Of a stretch of DNA of 64,000 nucleotides, positions 8,820-21,155 are shown piece after piece. Below the pieces are notes generated by a model that did not search any database, had not been told where the DNA came from, and worked only from the letters and a program-made list of their open reading frames with translations. This stretch comes from Halichoerus grypus (lineage: Eukaryota; Chordata; Mammalia; Carnivora; Phocidae). Within the stretch, counting starts at the first letter, position 1. Each line of letters opens with the position of its first letter. Position numbers and translations under genes: made by a program. The DNA is taken from the NCBI RefSeq assembly GCF_964656455.1, contig NW_027555066.1, positions 1-64,000 of the forward strand. Reading direction: 5' to 3'.

Positions 8820-11800
8820 CGCTGGAGAATCCATGCTTCAGCTAAAAGAGCCGCTCCTGAGGGTGGAAGCATTTTGTTGTGTGCGTGCATGAGAGCACTG
8901 CAAGGGAGTCCAAAGCTTTTTGTGAATGAGCCTCAGGCCCCAGCAGAAGGCAGAACACGACTCCCCATGTATTTCATCACGCTAGCACGGCAGCCCCACT
9001 TTTGCATGGAAGTCTAACAGCTAGTGTTCTCACTCGAAGAAACAACACTGTAGAGAAACCGTGCTTTAGCTACCGTCGACCTCTAGACGGAGGAAGCATT
9101 ACACGGAGTACCGTGGCTGAGAGCCTGGGGAACGGGTTCCATACGTGAAACCAAGGGAGAAATAGGTCCGGGCACAAGGCACCTCTGGACTCAGCTCTTG
9201 CTACCTGAAGCTAAGACTACTGCTCCATGTGTGCTTGGAATGCTATGTGCTCGACCCTGACTGGGAAGAAACAAGCCTGTAAAGAATCCCAGCTGCAGCT
9301 CATTCGCCTACCAGGCTACTAACACCAAGAATCAATGCTGTAGCCTTACTGCGCTTTAGCTACCATTGCCGTTCCTGAAGCCGCAGGAGTTGTATAGTGC
9401 TCGTGTATGAGAGACCGGGGAAAGGGTCCCATACGTGAAATGGAGTGAGAAACAGGCCGGTGCGGAAGGCAGCTCTCAACTCACCTCTTGTTTATGAGGC
9501 TAGTCCCCTTGCCCCGGGTGTGCCTGCAGGCCATAAGCCAACCACCTAACTCAAAGGAACAACTCTGTAGGGAATTCCTGCTTCGGCTAAAAGAGCCATG
9601 CCTCAGGGTGGACGCATTGTGTGGTGTGCATGCGTGAGTGCACAGCAAGGGAGTCCAAAACCATTTTCCTTGTGAGACCCAGGCCCCGGAAGAAGCCAGA
9701 ACACGACTCCCCACTTGCTCCATGAAACTACTACTGCGGCCCCACTTTTGAATGGAAGTCTAATAGCTAGCTTTCTAACTCGAACAAACAACACTGTAGA
9801 CAAACCGTGCTTTAGCTACCGTCGACCTCTCTGTGGGCGAAGCAGTTTAGGGTGTACTGTGGCTGAGAGCCTGGGGACGGTTTCAATATCGTAATATCGG
9901 GGGAGAGACAGGCCGGTACAGAAGGCAGCTCTCAACCCACATCATGGTTATGGGGCTAGTACCGTTGCCCAGGGTAAACACAGCCACCTAACTCGAAGGA
10001 GAATCTCGGTTCAGAGCTTGTGCGTCAGGTCAAACAGCTGCTCCTGAGGGTGGCAGCATTTTGTGGTGTGCGTGCGTGAGAGCACTGCAAGGAAGTCCAA
10101 AGCTTTTTGCGAGCGAGACTCAGGCCCCAGCGAAAGGCAGAACACGACTCCCCATGTGTTTCATCACGCTAGCACGGCAGCCCCACTTTTGCATGGAAGT
10201 CTAATAGCTAGCGTTCTAACTCGAAGAAACTACACAGCAGAGAAACCGTGCTTTAGCTACCGTCGACCTCTCTGTGGGCGAAGCAGTTTAGGGTGTACTG
10301 TGGCTGAGAGCCTGGGCACAGTTTCAATATCATAATATCGGGGAGAGGCAGGCCGGTACAGAAGGCAGCTCTCAACACACATCATGGTTATGGGGCTGCT
10401 ACCGTTCGCCAGGGTGTGTGTGCAGGCTTCAACACAGCCACCTAACTCGAAGGAAAACTTGATTGAGAGCCTGTGCTTCAGGTAAAACAGGTGCTCCTGA
10501 GGGTGGCAGCATTTTGTTGTGTGCGTGCGTGAGAGTAGTGCAAGGGAGTCCAAAGCTTTTTGCGAGTGAGACTCAGGCCCCAGCAAAAGGCAGAACACGA
10601 CTCCCCATGTGTTTGACCAAGCTAGCACGGCAGCCCCACATTTGCATGGCAGTCTAATAGCTAGCGTTCTAACTCGAAGAAACAACACTGTAGAGAAACC
10701 GTGCTTTAGCTACCGTCGACCTCTCTGTGGGCGGAGCAGTTTAGGGTGTACTGTGGCTGAGAGCCTGGGGACGGTTTCAATATCGTAATATCGGGGAGAG
10801 ACAGGCCGGTACAGAAGGCAGCTCTTAACTCACATCCTGGTTATGGGGCTAGTACCATTCGAGAGGGTGTGTGTGCCGCCTTAAACACAGCCACCTAACT
10901 CGAAGGAAAAACTCGGTTGAGAGCCTGTGCTGCAGGTAAAACAGCTGCTCCTGAGGGTGGCAGCATTTTGTGGTGTGCGTGCGTGAGAGCACTGCAAGGG
11001 AGTCCAAAGCTTTTTGCGAGTGAGACTCAGGCCCCTGCGAAAGGCAGAACACGACTCCCCATGTGTTTGACCAAGCTAGCACGGCAGCCCCACATTTGCA
11101 TGGCAGTCTAATAGCTAGCGTTCTAACTCGAAGAAACAACACGGTAGAGAAATCGTGCTTTAGCTACCATCCACGTCTCTGAGGGAGGAAGCACTTTCCA
11201 GGCTACCGTGGGTGAGAGCCTGGGGAACGGGTTCCTTACGTGAGACCGAGGGAGAAGAAGTCCGGGCCAGAAGGCACCTCTCGACTCAGCTCTTGTTACC
11301 TGAAGCTAACACTACTGCTCCATGTGTGCATAGGAATGCTAAGTGCTCCACACTGTTTTGGCAGAAAGAAGCCGGTCAAGAATCCCAGCTTCAGCTCATT
11401 CGCCTCTCCACAGGGTGGCAGGATTTTCAACTCTGCTTGAGTGCAAACCTGGGGAATGAGTCCCAGCAGAATTCCGAGGCAGAAATAAGCATGGGCAGGA
11501 GGCAGCTATCGACTCAACTCTTGTTTCGGGAAACTAGATCGGCTCTCCCGTGTGTGCGTGTAGTCCTAAGTGCCATCCACCCAACGGAAAGGAACAAAAG
11601 TGCGGAGGACCCGTGCCTCAGCAAAGATCGCCCTTCCTGAGCGTGCACTTCATCTGTTGTGTGTTTTTGTGAAAGCATGAGAAATGGAACCTAAACGTAA
11701 CTCGGAGTGAGAAGCAGGCCTGGAAGGAAGGCTGCTGTCGACTCCCCTCTTGTTTGAGGAGATTAGCACTGCTGTACCCTGTGTGCCTGGAAGCCTAGTT

Positions 11801-13229
11801 CCCAGGCTACTAACACCAAGAATCAATGCTATAGAGTTACTGCGCTTGAGTTAACATTGCCGTTCCTGAAGCCAGAGGAATTTGACAGTGCTCGTGTCTG
11901 TCTGAGAGCCCGGGGAAAGGGTCCCATACGTGAAATGGAGTGAGAAACAGGCCGGAGCGGAAGGCAGTTCTCAACTCACCTCTTGTTTATGAGGCTAGTA
12001 CCCTTGCCCCGGGTGTGCCTGCAGGGCTAAAGCCAACCACCTAACTCAAAGGAACAACTCTGTAGAGATTTCCTGCTTCGGCTAAAGTAGCCATGCCGGA
12101 GGGTGGACGCATTTTGCTGTGTGCATGCGTGAGCGCACTGCAAGTGAGTCCAGACCCATTTTCCGTGTGGGACTCAGGCCCCGGCAGAAGGCAGAACATG
12201 ACTCCCCACTTGTTTCCTGAGGCTAGCACTGCGGCCCCACTTTTGCATGGAAGTCTAATAGCAAGCGTTCTTTTTTTTAATTATTATTTAATGTTTTTAT
12301 TGTTATGTTAATCCCCATACATTACATCATTAGTTTTAGATATAGTGTTCCATGGTTCATTGTTTGTGCATAACACCCAGTGCTCCATGCAGAACGTGCC
12401 CTGCTCAATACCCATCACCAGGCTAAGCCATCCTCCCAGCCCCCTCCCCTCTAGAACCCTCAGTTTGTTTTTCAGAGTCCATCATCTCTCATGGTTCTTC
12501 TCCCCCTCCGATTTTCCCCCCTTCATTCTTCCCCTCCTGCTGCATTCTTCTTCTTCTTTTTTTCTTTCTTAACATATATTGCATTATTTGTTTCAGAGGT
12601 ACAGATCTGAGATTCAACAGTCTTGCACAATTCACAGCGCTTACCAGAACACATACCCTCCACAGTGTCCATCACCCAGTCACCCCATCCCTCCCACCCC
12701 ACCCCCCACTCTAGCAACCCTCAGTTTGTTTCCTGAGATTAAGAATTCCTCATATCAGTGAGGTCATATGATACATGTCTTTCTCGGTTTGACTTATTTC
12801 GCTCAGCATGATACCCTCCAGTTCCATCCACGTCGTTGCAGATGGCAAGATCTCATTCCTTTTGATGGCTGCATAATATTCCATTGTATATATATATATA
12901 CCCCCTCTTCTTTATCCATTCATCTGTTGGTGGACATGGCTCTTTCCACAGTTTGGCTATTGTGGACATTCATAGCAAGCGTTCTAACTCGGAGAAACAA
13001 CACTGAAGAGAAACCGTGCTTTAGCTACCGACGACCTCTATGTGGGAGGAAGCAGTTTAGGGTGTACGGTGGGTGAGAGCCTGGGGACGGGTTCCGTTTC
13101 GTGAAATCGAGGGAGAGACAGGCCGGAGAGAAGGCAGCTCTCAACTCAAACCATGGTTATGGGGCTAGTACCGTTGCCCCGGGTGTGTGTGCAGGCTTCA
13201 TGAAAACTGCCTAACTCGAAGGAAAAACT
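8820..13229. repeat. HOR unit 3 (4410 bp)
   Basis: Full-length unit. Two private substitutions lie 41 bases apart in the A half-unit that begins near 11123: C to G at 11270 (GGGCCAGAAGG) and G to A at 11311 (GCTAACACTACT). Both move the sequence toward the state of other A half-units. It shares the TTTTGTGGTGTG variant (near 10060) with units 1 and 2. Confidence 0.95.
12272..12971 (-). mobile_element. 5'-truncated LINE-1, unit 3 (700 bp)
   Basis: Target-site duplications at 12258-12271 and 12972-12985, with (TA)7. No private change noticed inside the element. Confidence 0.94.
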
Positions 13230-16200
13230 CGCTGGAGAATCCATGCTTCAGCTAAAAGAGCCGCTCCTGAGGGTGGAAGCATTTTGTTGTGTGCGTGCAT
13301 GAGAGCACTGCAAGGGAGTCCAAAGCTTTTTGTGAATGAGCCTCAGGCCCCAGCAGAAGGCAGAACACGACTCCCCATGTATTTCATCACGCTAGCACGG
13401 CAGCCCCACTTTTGCATGGAAGTCTAACAGCTAGTGTTCTCACTCGAAGAAACAACACTGTAGAGAAACCGTGCTTTAGCTACCGTCGACCTCTAGACGG
13501 AGGAAGCATTACACGGAGTACCGTGGCTGAGAGCCTGGGGAACGGGTTCCATACGTGAAACCAAGGGAGAAATAGGTCCGGGCACAAGGCACCTCTGGAC
13601 TCAGCTCTTGCTACCTGAAGCTAAGACTACTGCTCCATGTGTGCTTGGAATGCTATGTGCTCGACCCTGACTGGGAAGAAACAAGCCTGTAAAGAATCCC
13701 AGCTGCAGCTCATTCGCCTACCAGGCTACTAACACCAAGAATCAATGCTGTAGCCTTACTGCGCTTTAGCTACCATTGCCGTTCCTGAAGCCGCAGGAGT
13801 TGTATAGTGCTCGTGTATGAGAGACCGGGGAAAGGGTCCCATACGTGAAATGGAGTGAGAAACAGGCCGGTGCGGAAGGCAGCTCTCAACTCACCTCTTG
13901 TTTATGAGGCTAGTCCCCTTGCCCCGGGTGTGCCTGCAGGCCATAAGCCAACCACCTAACTCAAAGGAACAACTCTGTAGGGAATTCCTGCTTCGGCTAA
14001 AAGAGCCATGCCTCAGGGTGGACGCATTGTGTGGTGTGCATGCGTGAGTGCACAGCAAGTGAGTCCAAAACCATTTTCCTTGTGAGACCCAGGCCCCGGA
14101 AGAAGCCAGAACACGACTCCCCACTTGCTCCATGAAACTACTACTGCGGCCCCACTTTTGAATGGAAGTCTAATAGCTAGCTTTCTAACTCGAACAAACA
14201 ACACTGTAGACAAACCGTGCTTTAGCTACCGTCGACCTCTCTGTGGGCGAAGCAGTTTAGGGTGTACTGTGGCTGAGAGCCTGGGGACGGTTTCAATATC
14301 GTAATATCGGGGGAGAGACAGGCCGGTACAGAAGGCAGCTCTCAACCCACATCATGGTTATGGGGCTAGTACCGTTGCCCAGGGTAAACACAGCCACCTA
14401 ACTCGAAGGAGAATCTCGGTTCAGAGCTTGTGCGTCAGGTCAAACAGCTGCTCCTGAGGGTGGCAGCATTTTGTTGTGTGCGTGCGTGAGAGCACTGCAA
14501 GGAAGTCCAAAGCTTTTTGCGAGCGAGACTCAGGCCCCAGCGAAAGGCAGAACACGACTCCCCATGTGTTTCATCACGCTAGCACGGCAGCCCCACTTTT
14601 GCATGGAAGTCTAATAGCTAGCGTTCTAACTCGAAGAAACTACACAGCAGAGAAACCGTGCTTTAGCTACCGTCGACCTCTCTGTGGGCGAAGCAGTTTA
14701 GGGTGTACTGTGGCTGAGAGCCTGGGCACAGTTTCAATATCATAATATCGGGGAGAGGCAGGCCGGTACAGAAGGCAGCTCTCAACACACATCATGGTTA
14801 TGGGGCTGCTACCGTTCGCCAGGGTGTGTGTGCAGGCTTCAACACAGCCACCTAACTCGAAGGAAAACTTGATTGAGAGCCTGTGCTTCAGGTAAAACAG
14901 GTGCTCCTGAGGGTGGCAGCATTTTGTTGTGTGCGTGCGTGAGAGTAGTGCAAGGGAGTCCAAAGCTTTTTGCGAGTGAGACTCAGGCCCCAGCAAAAGG
15001 CAGAACACGACTCCCCATGTGTTTGACCAAGCTAGCACGGCAGCCCCACATTTGCATGGCAGTCTAATAGCTAGCGTTCTAACTCGAAGAAACAACACTG
15101 TAGAGAAACCGTGCTTTAGCTACCGTCGACCTCTCTGTGGGCGGAGCAGTTTAGGGTGTACTGTGGCTGAGAGCCTGGGGACGGTTTCAATATCGTAATA
15201 TCGGGGAGAGACAGGCCGGTACAGAAGGCAGCTCTTAACTCACATCCTGGTTATGGGGCTAGTACCATTCGAGAGGGTGTGTGTGCCGCCTTAAACACAG
15301 CCACCTAACTCGAAGGAAAAACTCGGTTGAGAGCCTGTGCTGCAGGTAAAACAGCTGCTCCTGAGGGTGGCAGCATTTTGTGGTGTGCGTGCGTGAGAGC
15401 ACTGCAAGGGAGTCCAAAGCTTTTTGCGAGTGAGACTCAGGCCCCTGCGAAAGGCAGAACACGACTCCCCATGTGTTTGACCAAGCTAGCACGGCAGCCC
15501 CACATTTGCATGGCAGTCTAATAGCTAGCGTTCTAACTCGAAGAAACAACACGGTAGAGAAATCGTGCTTTAGCTACCATCCACGTCTCTGAGGGAGGAA
15601 GCACTTTCCAGGCTACCGTGGGTGAGAGCCTGGGGAACGGGTTCCTTACGTGAGACCGAGGGAGAAGAAGTCCGGGCCACAAGGCACCTCTCGACTCAGC
15701 TCTTGTTACCTGAAGCTAACGCTACTGCTCCATGTGTGCATAGGAATGCTAAGTGCTCCACACTGTTTTGGCAGAAAGAAGCCGGTCAAGAATCCCAGCT
15801 TCAGCTCATTCGCCTCTCCACAGGGTGGCAGGATTTTCAACTCTGCTTGAGTGCAAACCTGGGGAATGAGTCCCAGCAGAATTCCGAGGCAGAAATAAGC
15901 ATGGGCAGGAGGCAGCTATCGACTCAACTCTTGTTTCGGGAAACTAGATCGGCTCTCCCGTGTGTGCGTGTAGTCCTAAGTGCCATCCACCCAACGGAAA
16001 GGAACAAAAGTGCGGAGGACCCGTGCCTCAGCAAAGATCGCCCTTCCTGAGCGTGCACTTCATCTGTTGTGTGTTTTTGTGAAAGCATGAGAAATGGAAC
16101 CTAAACGTAACTCGGAGTGAGAAGCAGGCCTGGAAGGAAGGCTGCTGTCGACTCCCCTCTTGTTTGAGGAGATTAGCACTGCTGTACCCTGTGTGCCTGG

Positions 16201-17639
16201 AAGCCTAGTTCCCAGGCTACTAACACCAAGAATCAATGCTATAGAGTTACTGCGCTTGAGTTAACATTGCCGTTCCTGAAGCCAGAGGAATTTGACAGTG
16301 CTCGTGTCTGTCTGAGAGCCCGGGGAAAGGGTCCCATACGTGAAATGGAGTGAGAAACAGGCCGGAGCGGAAGGCAGTTCTCAACTCACCTCTTGTTTAT
16401 GAGGCTAGTACCCTTGCCCCGGGTGTGCCTGCAGGGCTAAAGCCAACCACCTAACTCAAAGGAACAACTCTGTAGAGATTTCCTGCTTCGGCTAAAGTAG
16501 CCATGCCGGAGGGTGGACGCATTTTGCTGTGTGCATGCGTGAGCGCACTGCAAGTGAGTCCAGACCCATTTTCCGTGTGGGACTCAGGCCCCGGCAGAAG
16601 GCAGAACATGACTCCCCACTTGTTTCCTGAGGCTAGCACTGCGGCCCCACTTTTGCATGGAAGTCTAATAGCAAGCGTTCTTTTTTTTAATTATTATTTA
16701 ATGTTTTTATTGTTATGTTAATCCCCATACATTACATCATTAGTTTTAGATATAGTGTTCCATGGTTCATTGTTTGTGCATAACACCCAGTGCTCCATGC
16801 AGAACGTGCCCTGCTCAATACCCATCACCAGGCTAAGCCATCCTCCCAGCCCCCTCCCCTCTAGAACCCTCAGTTTGTTTTTCAGAGTCCATCATCTCTC
16901 ATGGTTCTTCTCCCCCTCCGATTTTCCCCCCTTCATTCTTCCCCTCCTGCTGCATTCTTCTTCTTCTTTTTTTCTTTCTTAACATATATTGCATTATTTG
17001 TTTCAGAGGTACAGATCTGAGATTCAACAGTCTTGCACAATTCACAGCGCTTACCAGAACACATACCCTCCACAGTGTCCATCACCCAGTCACCCCATCC
17101 CTCCCACCCCACCCCCCACTCTAGCAACCCTCAGTTTGTTTCCTGAGATTAAGAATTCCTCATATCAGTGAGGTCATATGATACATGTCTTTCTCGGTTT
17201 GACTTATTTCGCTCAGCATGATACCCTCCAGTTCCATCCACGTCGTTGCAGATGGCAAGATCTCATTCCTTTTGATGGCTGCATAATATTCCATTGTATA
17301 TATATATATACCCCCTCTTCTTTATCCATTCATCTGTTGGTGGACATGGCTCTTTCCACAGTTTGGCTATTGTGGACATTCATAGCAAGCGTTCTAACTC
17401 GGAGAAACAACACTGAAGAGAAACCGTGCTTTAGCTACCGACGACCTCTATGTGGGAGGAAGCAGTTTAGGGTGTACGGTGGGTGAGAGCCTGGGGACGG
17501 GTTCCGTTTCGTGAAATCGAGGGAGAGACAGGCCGGAGAGAAGGCAGCTCTCAACTCAAACCATGGTTATGGGGCTAGTACCGTTGCCCCGGGTGTGTGT
17601 GCAGGCTTCATGAAAACTGCCTAACTCGAAGGAAAAACT
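13230..17639. repeat. HOR unit 4 (4410 bp)
   Basis: Full-length unit. It is the first to show T at 14060 (GCAAGTGAG instead of GCAAGGGAG), a variant shared with units 5 and 6 only. From this unit on the B half-unit reads TTTTGTTGTGTG (T at 14475), the state seen in all later units that keep this monomer. Confidence 0.95.
16682..17381 (-). mobile_element. 5'-truncated LINE-1, unit 4 (700 bp)
   Basis: Target-site duplications at 16668-16681 and 17382-17395, with (TA)7. Confidence 0.94.
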
Positions 17640-18660
17640 CGCTGGAGAATCCATGCTTCAGCTAAAAGAGCCGCTCCTGAGGGTGGAAGCATTTTGTTGT
17701 GTGCGTGCATGAGAGCACTGCAAGGGAGTCCAAAGCTTTTTGTGAATGAGCCTCAGGCCCCAGCAGAAGGCAGAACACGACTCCCCATGTATTTCATCAC
17801 GCTAGCACGGCAGCCCCACTTTTGCATGGAAGTCTAACAGCTAGTGTTCTCACTCGAAGAAACAACACTGTAGAGAAACCGTGCTTTAGCTACCGTCGAC
17901 CTCTAGACGGAGGAAGCATTACACGGAGTACCGTGGCTGAGAGCCTGGGGAACGGGTTCCATACGTGAAACCAAGGGAGAAATAGGTCCGGGCACAAGGC
18001 ACCTCTGGACTCAGCTCTTGCTACCTGAAGCTAAGACTACTGCTCCATGTGTGCTTGGAATGCTATGTGCTCGACCCTGACTGGGAAGAAACAAGCCTGT
18101 AAAGAATCCCAGCTGCAGCTCATTCGCCTACCAGGCTACTAACACCAAGAATCAATGCTGTAGCCTTACTGCGCTTTAGCTACCATTGCCGTTCCTGAAG
18201 CCGCAGGAGTTGTATAGTGCTCGTGTATGAGAGACCGGGGAAAGGGTCCCATACGTGAAATGGAGTGAGAAACAGGCCGGTGCGGAAGGCAGCTCTCAAC
18301 TCACCTCTTGTTTATGAGGCTAGTCCCCTTGCCCCGGGTGTGCCTGCAGGCCATAAGCCAACCACCTAACTCAAAGGAACAACTCTGTAGGGAATTCCTG
18401 CTTCGGCTAAAAGAGCCATGCCTCAGGGTGGACGCATTGTGTGGTGTGCATGCGTGAGTGCACAGCAAGTGAGTCCAAAACCATTTTCCTTGTGAGACCC
18501 AGGCCCCGGAAGAAGCCAGAACACGACTCCCCACTTGCTCCATGAAACTACTACTGCGGCCCCACTTTTGAATGGAAGTCTAATAGCTAGCTTTCTAACT
18601 CGAACAAACAACACTGTAGACAAACCGTGCTTTAGCTACCGTCGACCTCTCTGTGGGCGA

Positions 18661-18722
18661 AGCAGTTTAGGGTGTACTGTGGCTGAGAGCCTGGGGACGG
18701 TTTCAATATCGTAATATCGGGG
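18661..18722. other. Recombination junction of the 894-bp deletion (unit 5)
   Basis: Within this ~62-bp interval the two parental A half-units are identical, so the exact crossover cannot be placed more finely. The A at 18660 (GGGCGAAG) comes from the upstream monomer; the four-G run at 18719-18722 matches the downstream one, as does the CTCTTAACTCACATCCTGG that follows. Confidence 0.88.
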
Positions 18723-20197
18723 AGAGACAGGCCGGTACAGAAGGCAGCTCTTAACTCACATCCTGGTTATGGGGCTAGTACCATTCGAGAGGGTGTGTGT
18801 GCCGCCTTAAACACAGCCACCTAACTCGAAGGAAAAACTCGGTTGAGAGCCTGTGCTGCAGGTAAAACAGCTGCTCCTGAGGGTGGCAGCATTTTGTGGT
18901 GTGCGTGCGTGAGAGCACTGCAAGGGAGTCCAAAGCTTTTTGCGAGTGAGACTCAGGCCCCTGCGAAAGGCAGAACACGACTCCCCATGTGTTTGACCAA
19001 GCTAGCACGGCAGCCCCACATTTGCATGGCAGTCTAATAGCTAGCGTTCTAACTCGAAGAAACAACACGGTAGAGAAATCGTGCTTTAGCTACCATCCAC
19101 GTCTCTGAGGGAGGAAGCACTTTCCAGGCTACCGTGGGTGAGAGCCTGGGGAACGGGTTCCTTACGTGAGACCGAGGGAGAAGAAGTCCGGGCCACAAGG
19201 CACCTCTCGACTCAGCTCTTGTTACCTGAAGCTAACGCTACTGCTCCATGTGTGCATAGGAATGCTAAGTGCTCCACACTGTTTTGGCAGAAAGAAGCCG
19301 GTCAAGAATCCCAGCTTCAGCTCATTCGCCTCTCCACAGGGTGGCAGGATTTTCAACTCTGCTTGAGTGCAAACCTGGGGAATGAGTCCCAGCAGAATTC
19401 CGAGGCAGAAATAAGCATGGGCAGGAGGCAGCTATCGACTCAACTCTTGTTTCGGGAAACTAGATCGGCTCTCCCGTGTGTGCGTGTAGTCCTAAGTGCC
19501 ATCCACCCAACGGAAAGGAACAAAAGTGCGGAGGACCCGTGCCTCAGCAAAGATCGCCCTTCCTGAGCGTGCACTTCATCTGTTGTGTGTTTTTGTGAAA
19601 GCATGAGAAATGGAACCTAAACGTAACTCGGAGTGAGAAGCAGGCCTGGAAGGAAGGCTGCTGTCGACTCCCCTCTTGTTTGAGGAGATTAGCACTGCTG
19701 TACCCTGTGTGCCTGGAAGCCTAGTTCCCAGGCTACTAACACCAAGAATCAATGCTATAGAGTTACTGCGCTTGAGTTAACATTGCCGTTCCTGAAGCCA
19801 GAGGAATTTGACAGTGCTCGTGTCTGTCTGAGAGCCCGGGGAAAGGGTCCCATACGTGAAATGGAGTGAGAAACAGGCCGGAGCGGAAGGCAGTTCTCAA
19901 CTCACCTCTTGTTTATGAGGCTAGTACCCTTGCCCCGGGTGTGCCTGCAGGGCTAAAGCCAACCACCTAACTCAAAGGAACAACTCTGTAGAGATTTCCT
20001 GCTTCGGCTAAAGTAGCCATGCCGGAGGGTGGACGCATTTTGCTGTGTGCATGCGTGAGCGCACTGCAAGTGAGTCCAGACCCATTTTCCGTGTGGGACT
20101 CAGGCCCCGGCAGAAGGCAGAACATGACTCCCCACTTGTTTCCTGAGGCTAGCACTGCGGCCCCACTTTTGCATGGAAGTCTAATAGCAAGCGTTCT

Positions 20198-20897
20198 TTT
20201 TTTTAATTATTATTTAATGTTTTTATTGTTATGTTAATCCCCATACATTACATCATTAGTTTTAGATATAGTGTTCCATGGTTCATTGTTTGTGCATAAC
20301 ACCCAGTGCTCCATGCAGAACGTGCCCTGCTCAATACCCATCACCAGGCTAAGCCATCCTCCCAGCCCCCTCCCCTCTAGAACCCTCAGTTTGTTTTTCA
20401 GAGTCCATCATCTCTCATGGTTCTTCTCCCCCTCCGATTTTCCCCCCTTCATTCTTCCCCTCCTGCTGCATTCTTCTTCTTCTTTTTTTCTTTCTTAACA
20501 TATATTGCATTATTTGTTTCAGAGGTACAGATCTGAGATTCAACAGTCTTGCACAATTCACAGCGCTTACCAGAACACATACCCTCCACAGTGTCCATCA
20601 CCCAGTCACCCCATCCCTCCCACCCCACCCCCCACTCTAGCAACCCTCAGTTTGTTTCCTGAGATTAAGAATTCCTCATATCAGTGAGGTCATATGATAC
20701 ATGTCTTTCTCGGTTTGACTTATTTCGCTCAGCATGATACCCTCCAGTTCCATCCACGTCGTTGCAGATGGCAAGATCTCATTCCTTTTGATGGCTGCAT
20801 AATATTCCATTGTATATATATATATACCCCCTCTTCTTTATCCATTCATCTGTTGGTGGACATGGCTCTTTCCACAGTTTGGCTATTGTGGACATTC
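20198..20897 (-). mobile_element. 5'-truncated LINE-1, unit 5 (700 bp)
   Basis: Target-site duplications at 20184-20197 and 20898-20911, with (TA)7. The element is intact although this unit lost two satellite monomers upstream. Confidence 0.94.
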
Positions 20898-21155
20898 ATA
20901 GCAAGCGTTCTAACTCGGAGAAACAACACTGAAGAGAAACCGTGCTTTAGCTACCGACGACCTCTATGTGGGAGGAAGCAGTTTAGGGTGTACGGTGGGT
21001 GAGAGCCTGGGGACGGGTTCCGTTTCGTGAAATCGAGGGAGAGACAGGCCGGAGAGAAGGCAGCTCTCAACTCAAACCATGGTTATGGGGCTAGTACCGT
21101 TGCCCCGGGTGTGTGTGCAGGCTTCATGAAAACTGCCTAACTCGAAGGAAAAACT

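Larger units (their letters stand above)
17640..21155. repeat. HOR unit 5, short form (3516 bp; two monomers deleted)
   Basis: This unit is exactly 894 bp shorter than its neighbours. In unit 1 coordinates the loss equals the two monomers between the equivalent points of about 988 and 1882 (441 + 453 bp). Left of the junction the sequence carries the GGGCGAAGCAG state of the upstream A half-unit. Right of it, the run of four G after ATATC matches the downstream A half-unit. It shares T at 18470 with units 4 and 6, so the deletion arose within that lineage. Confidence 0.95.
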
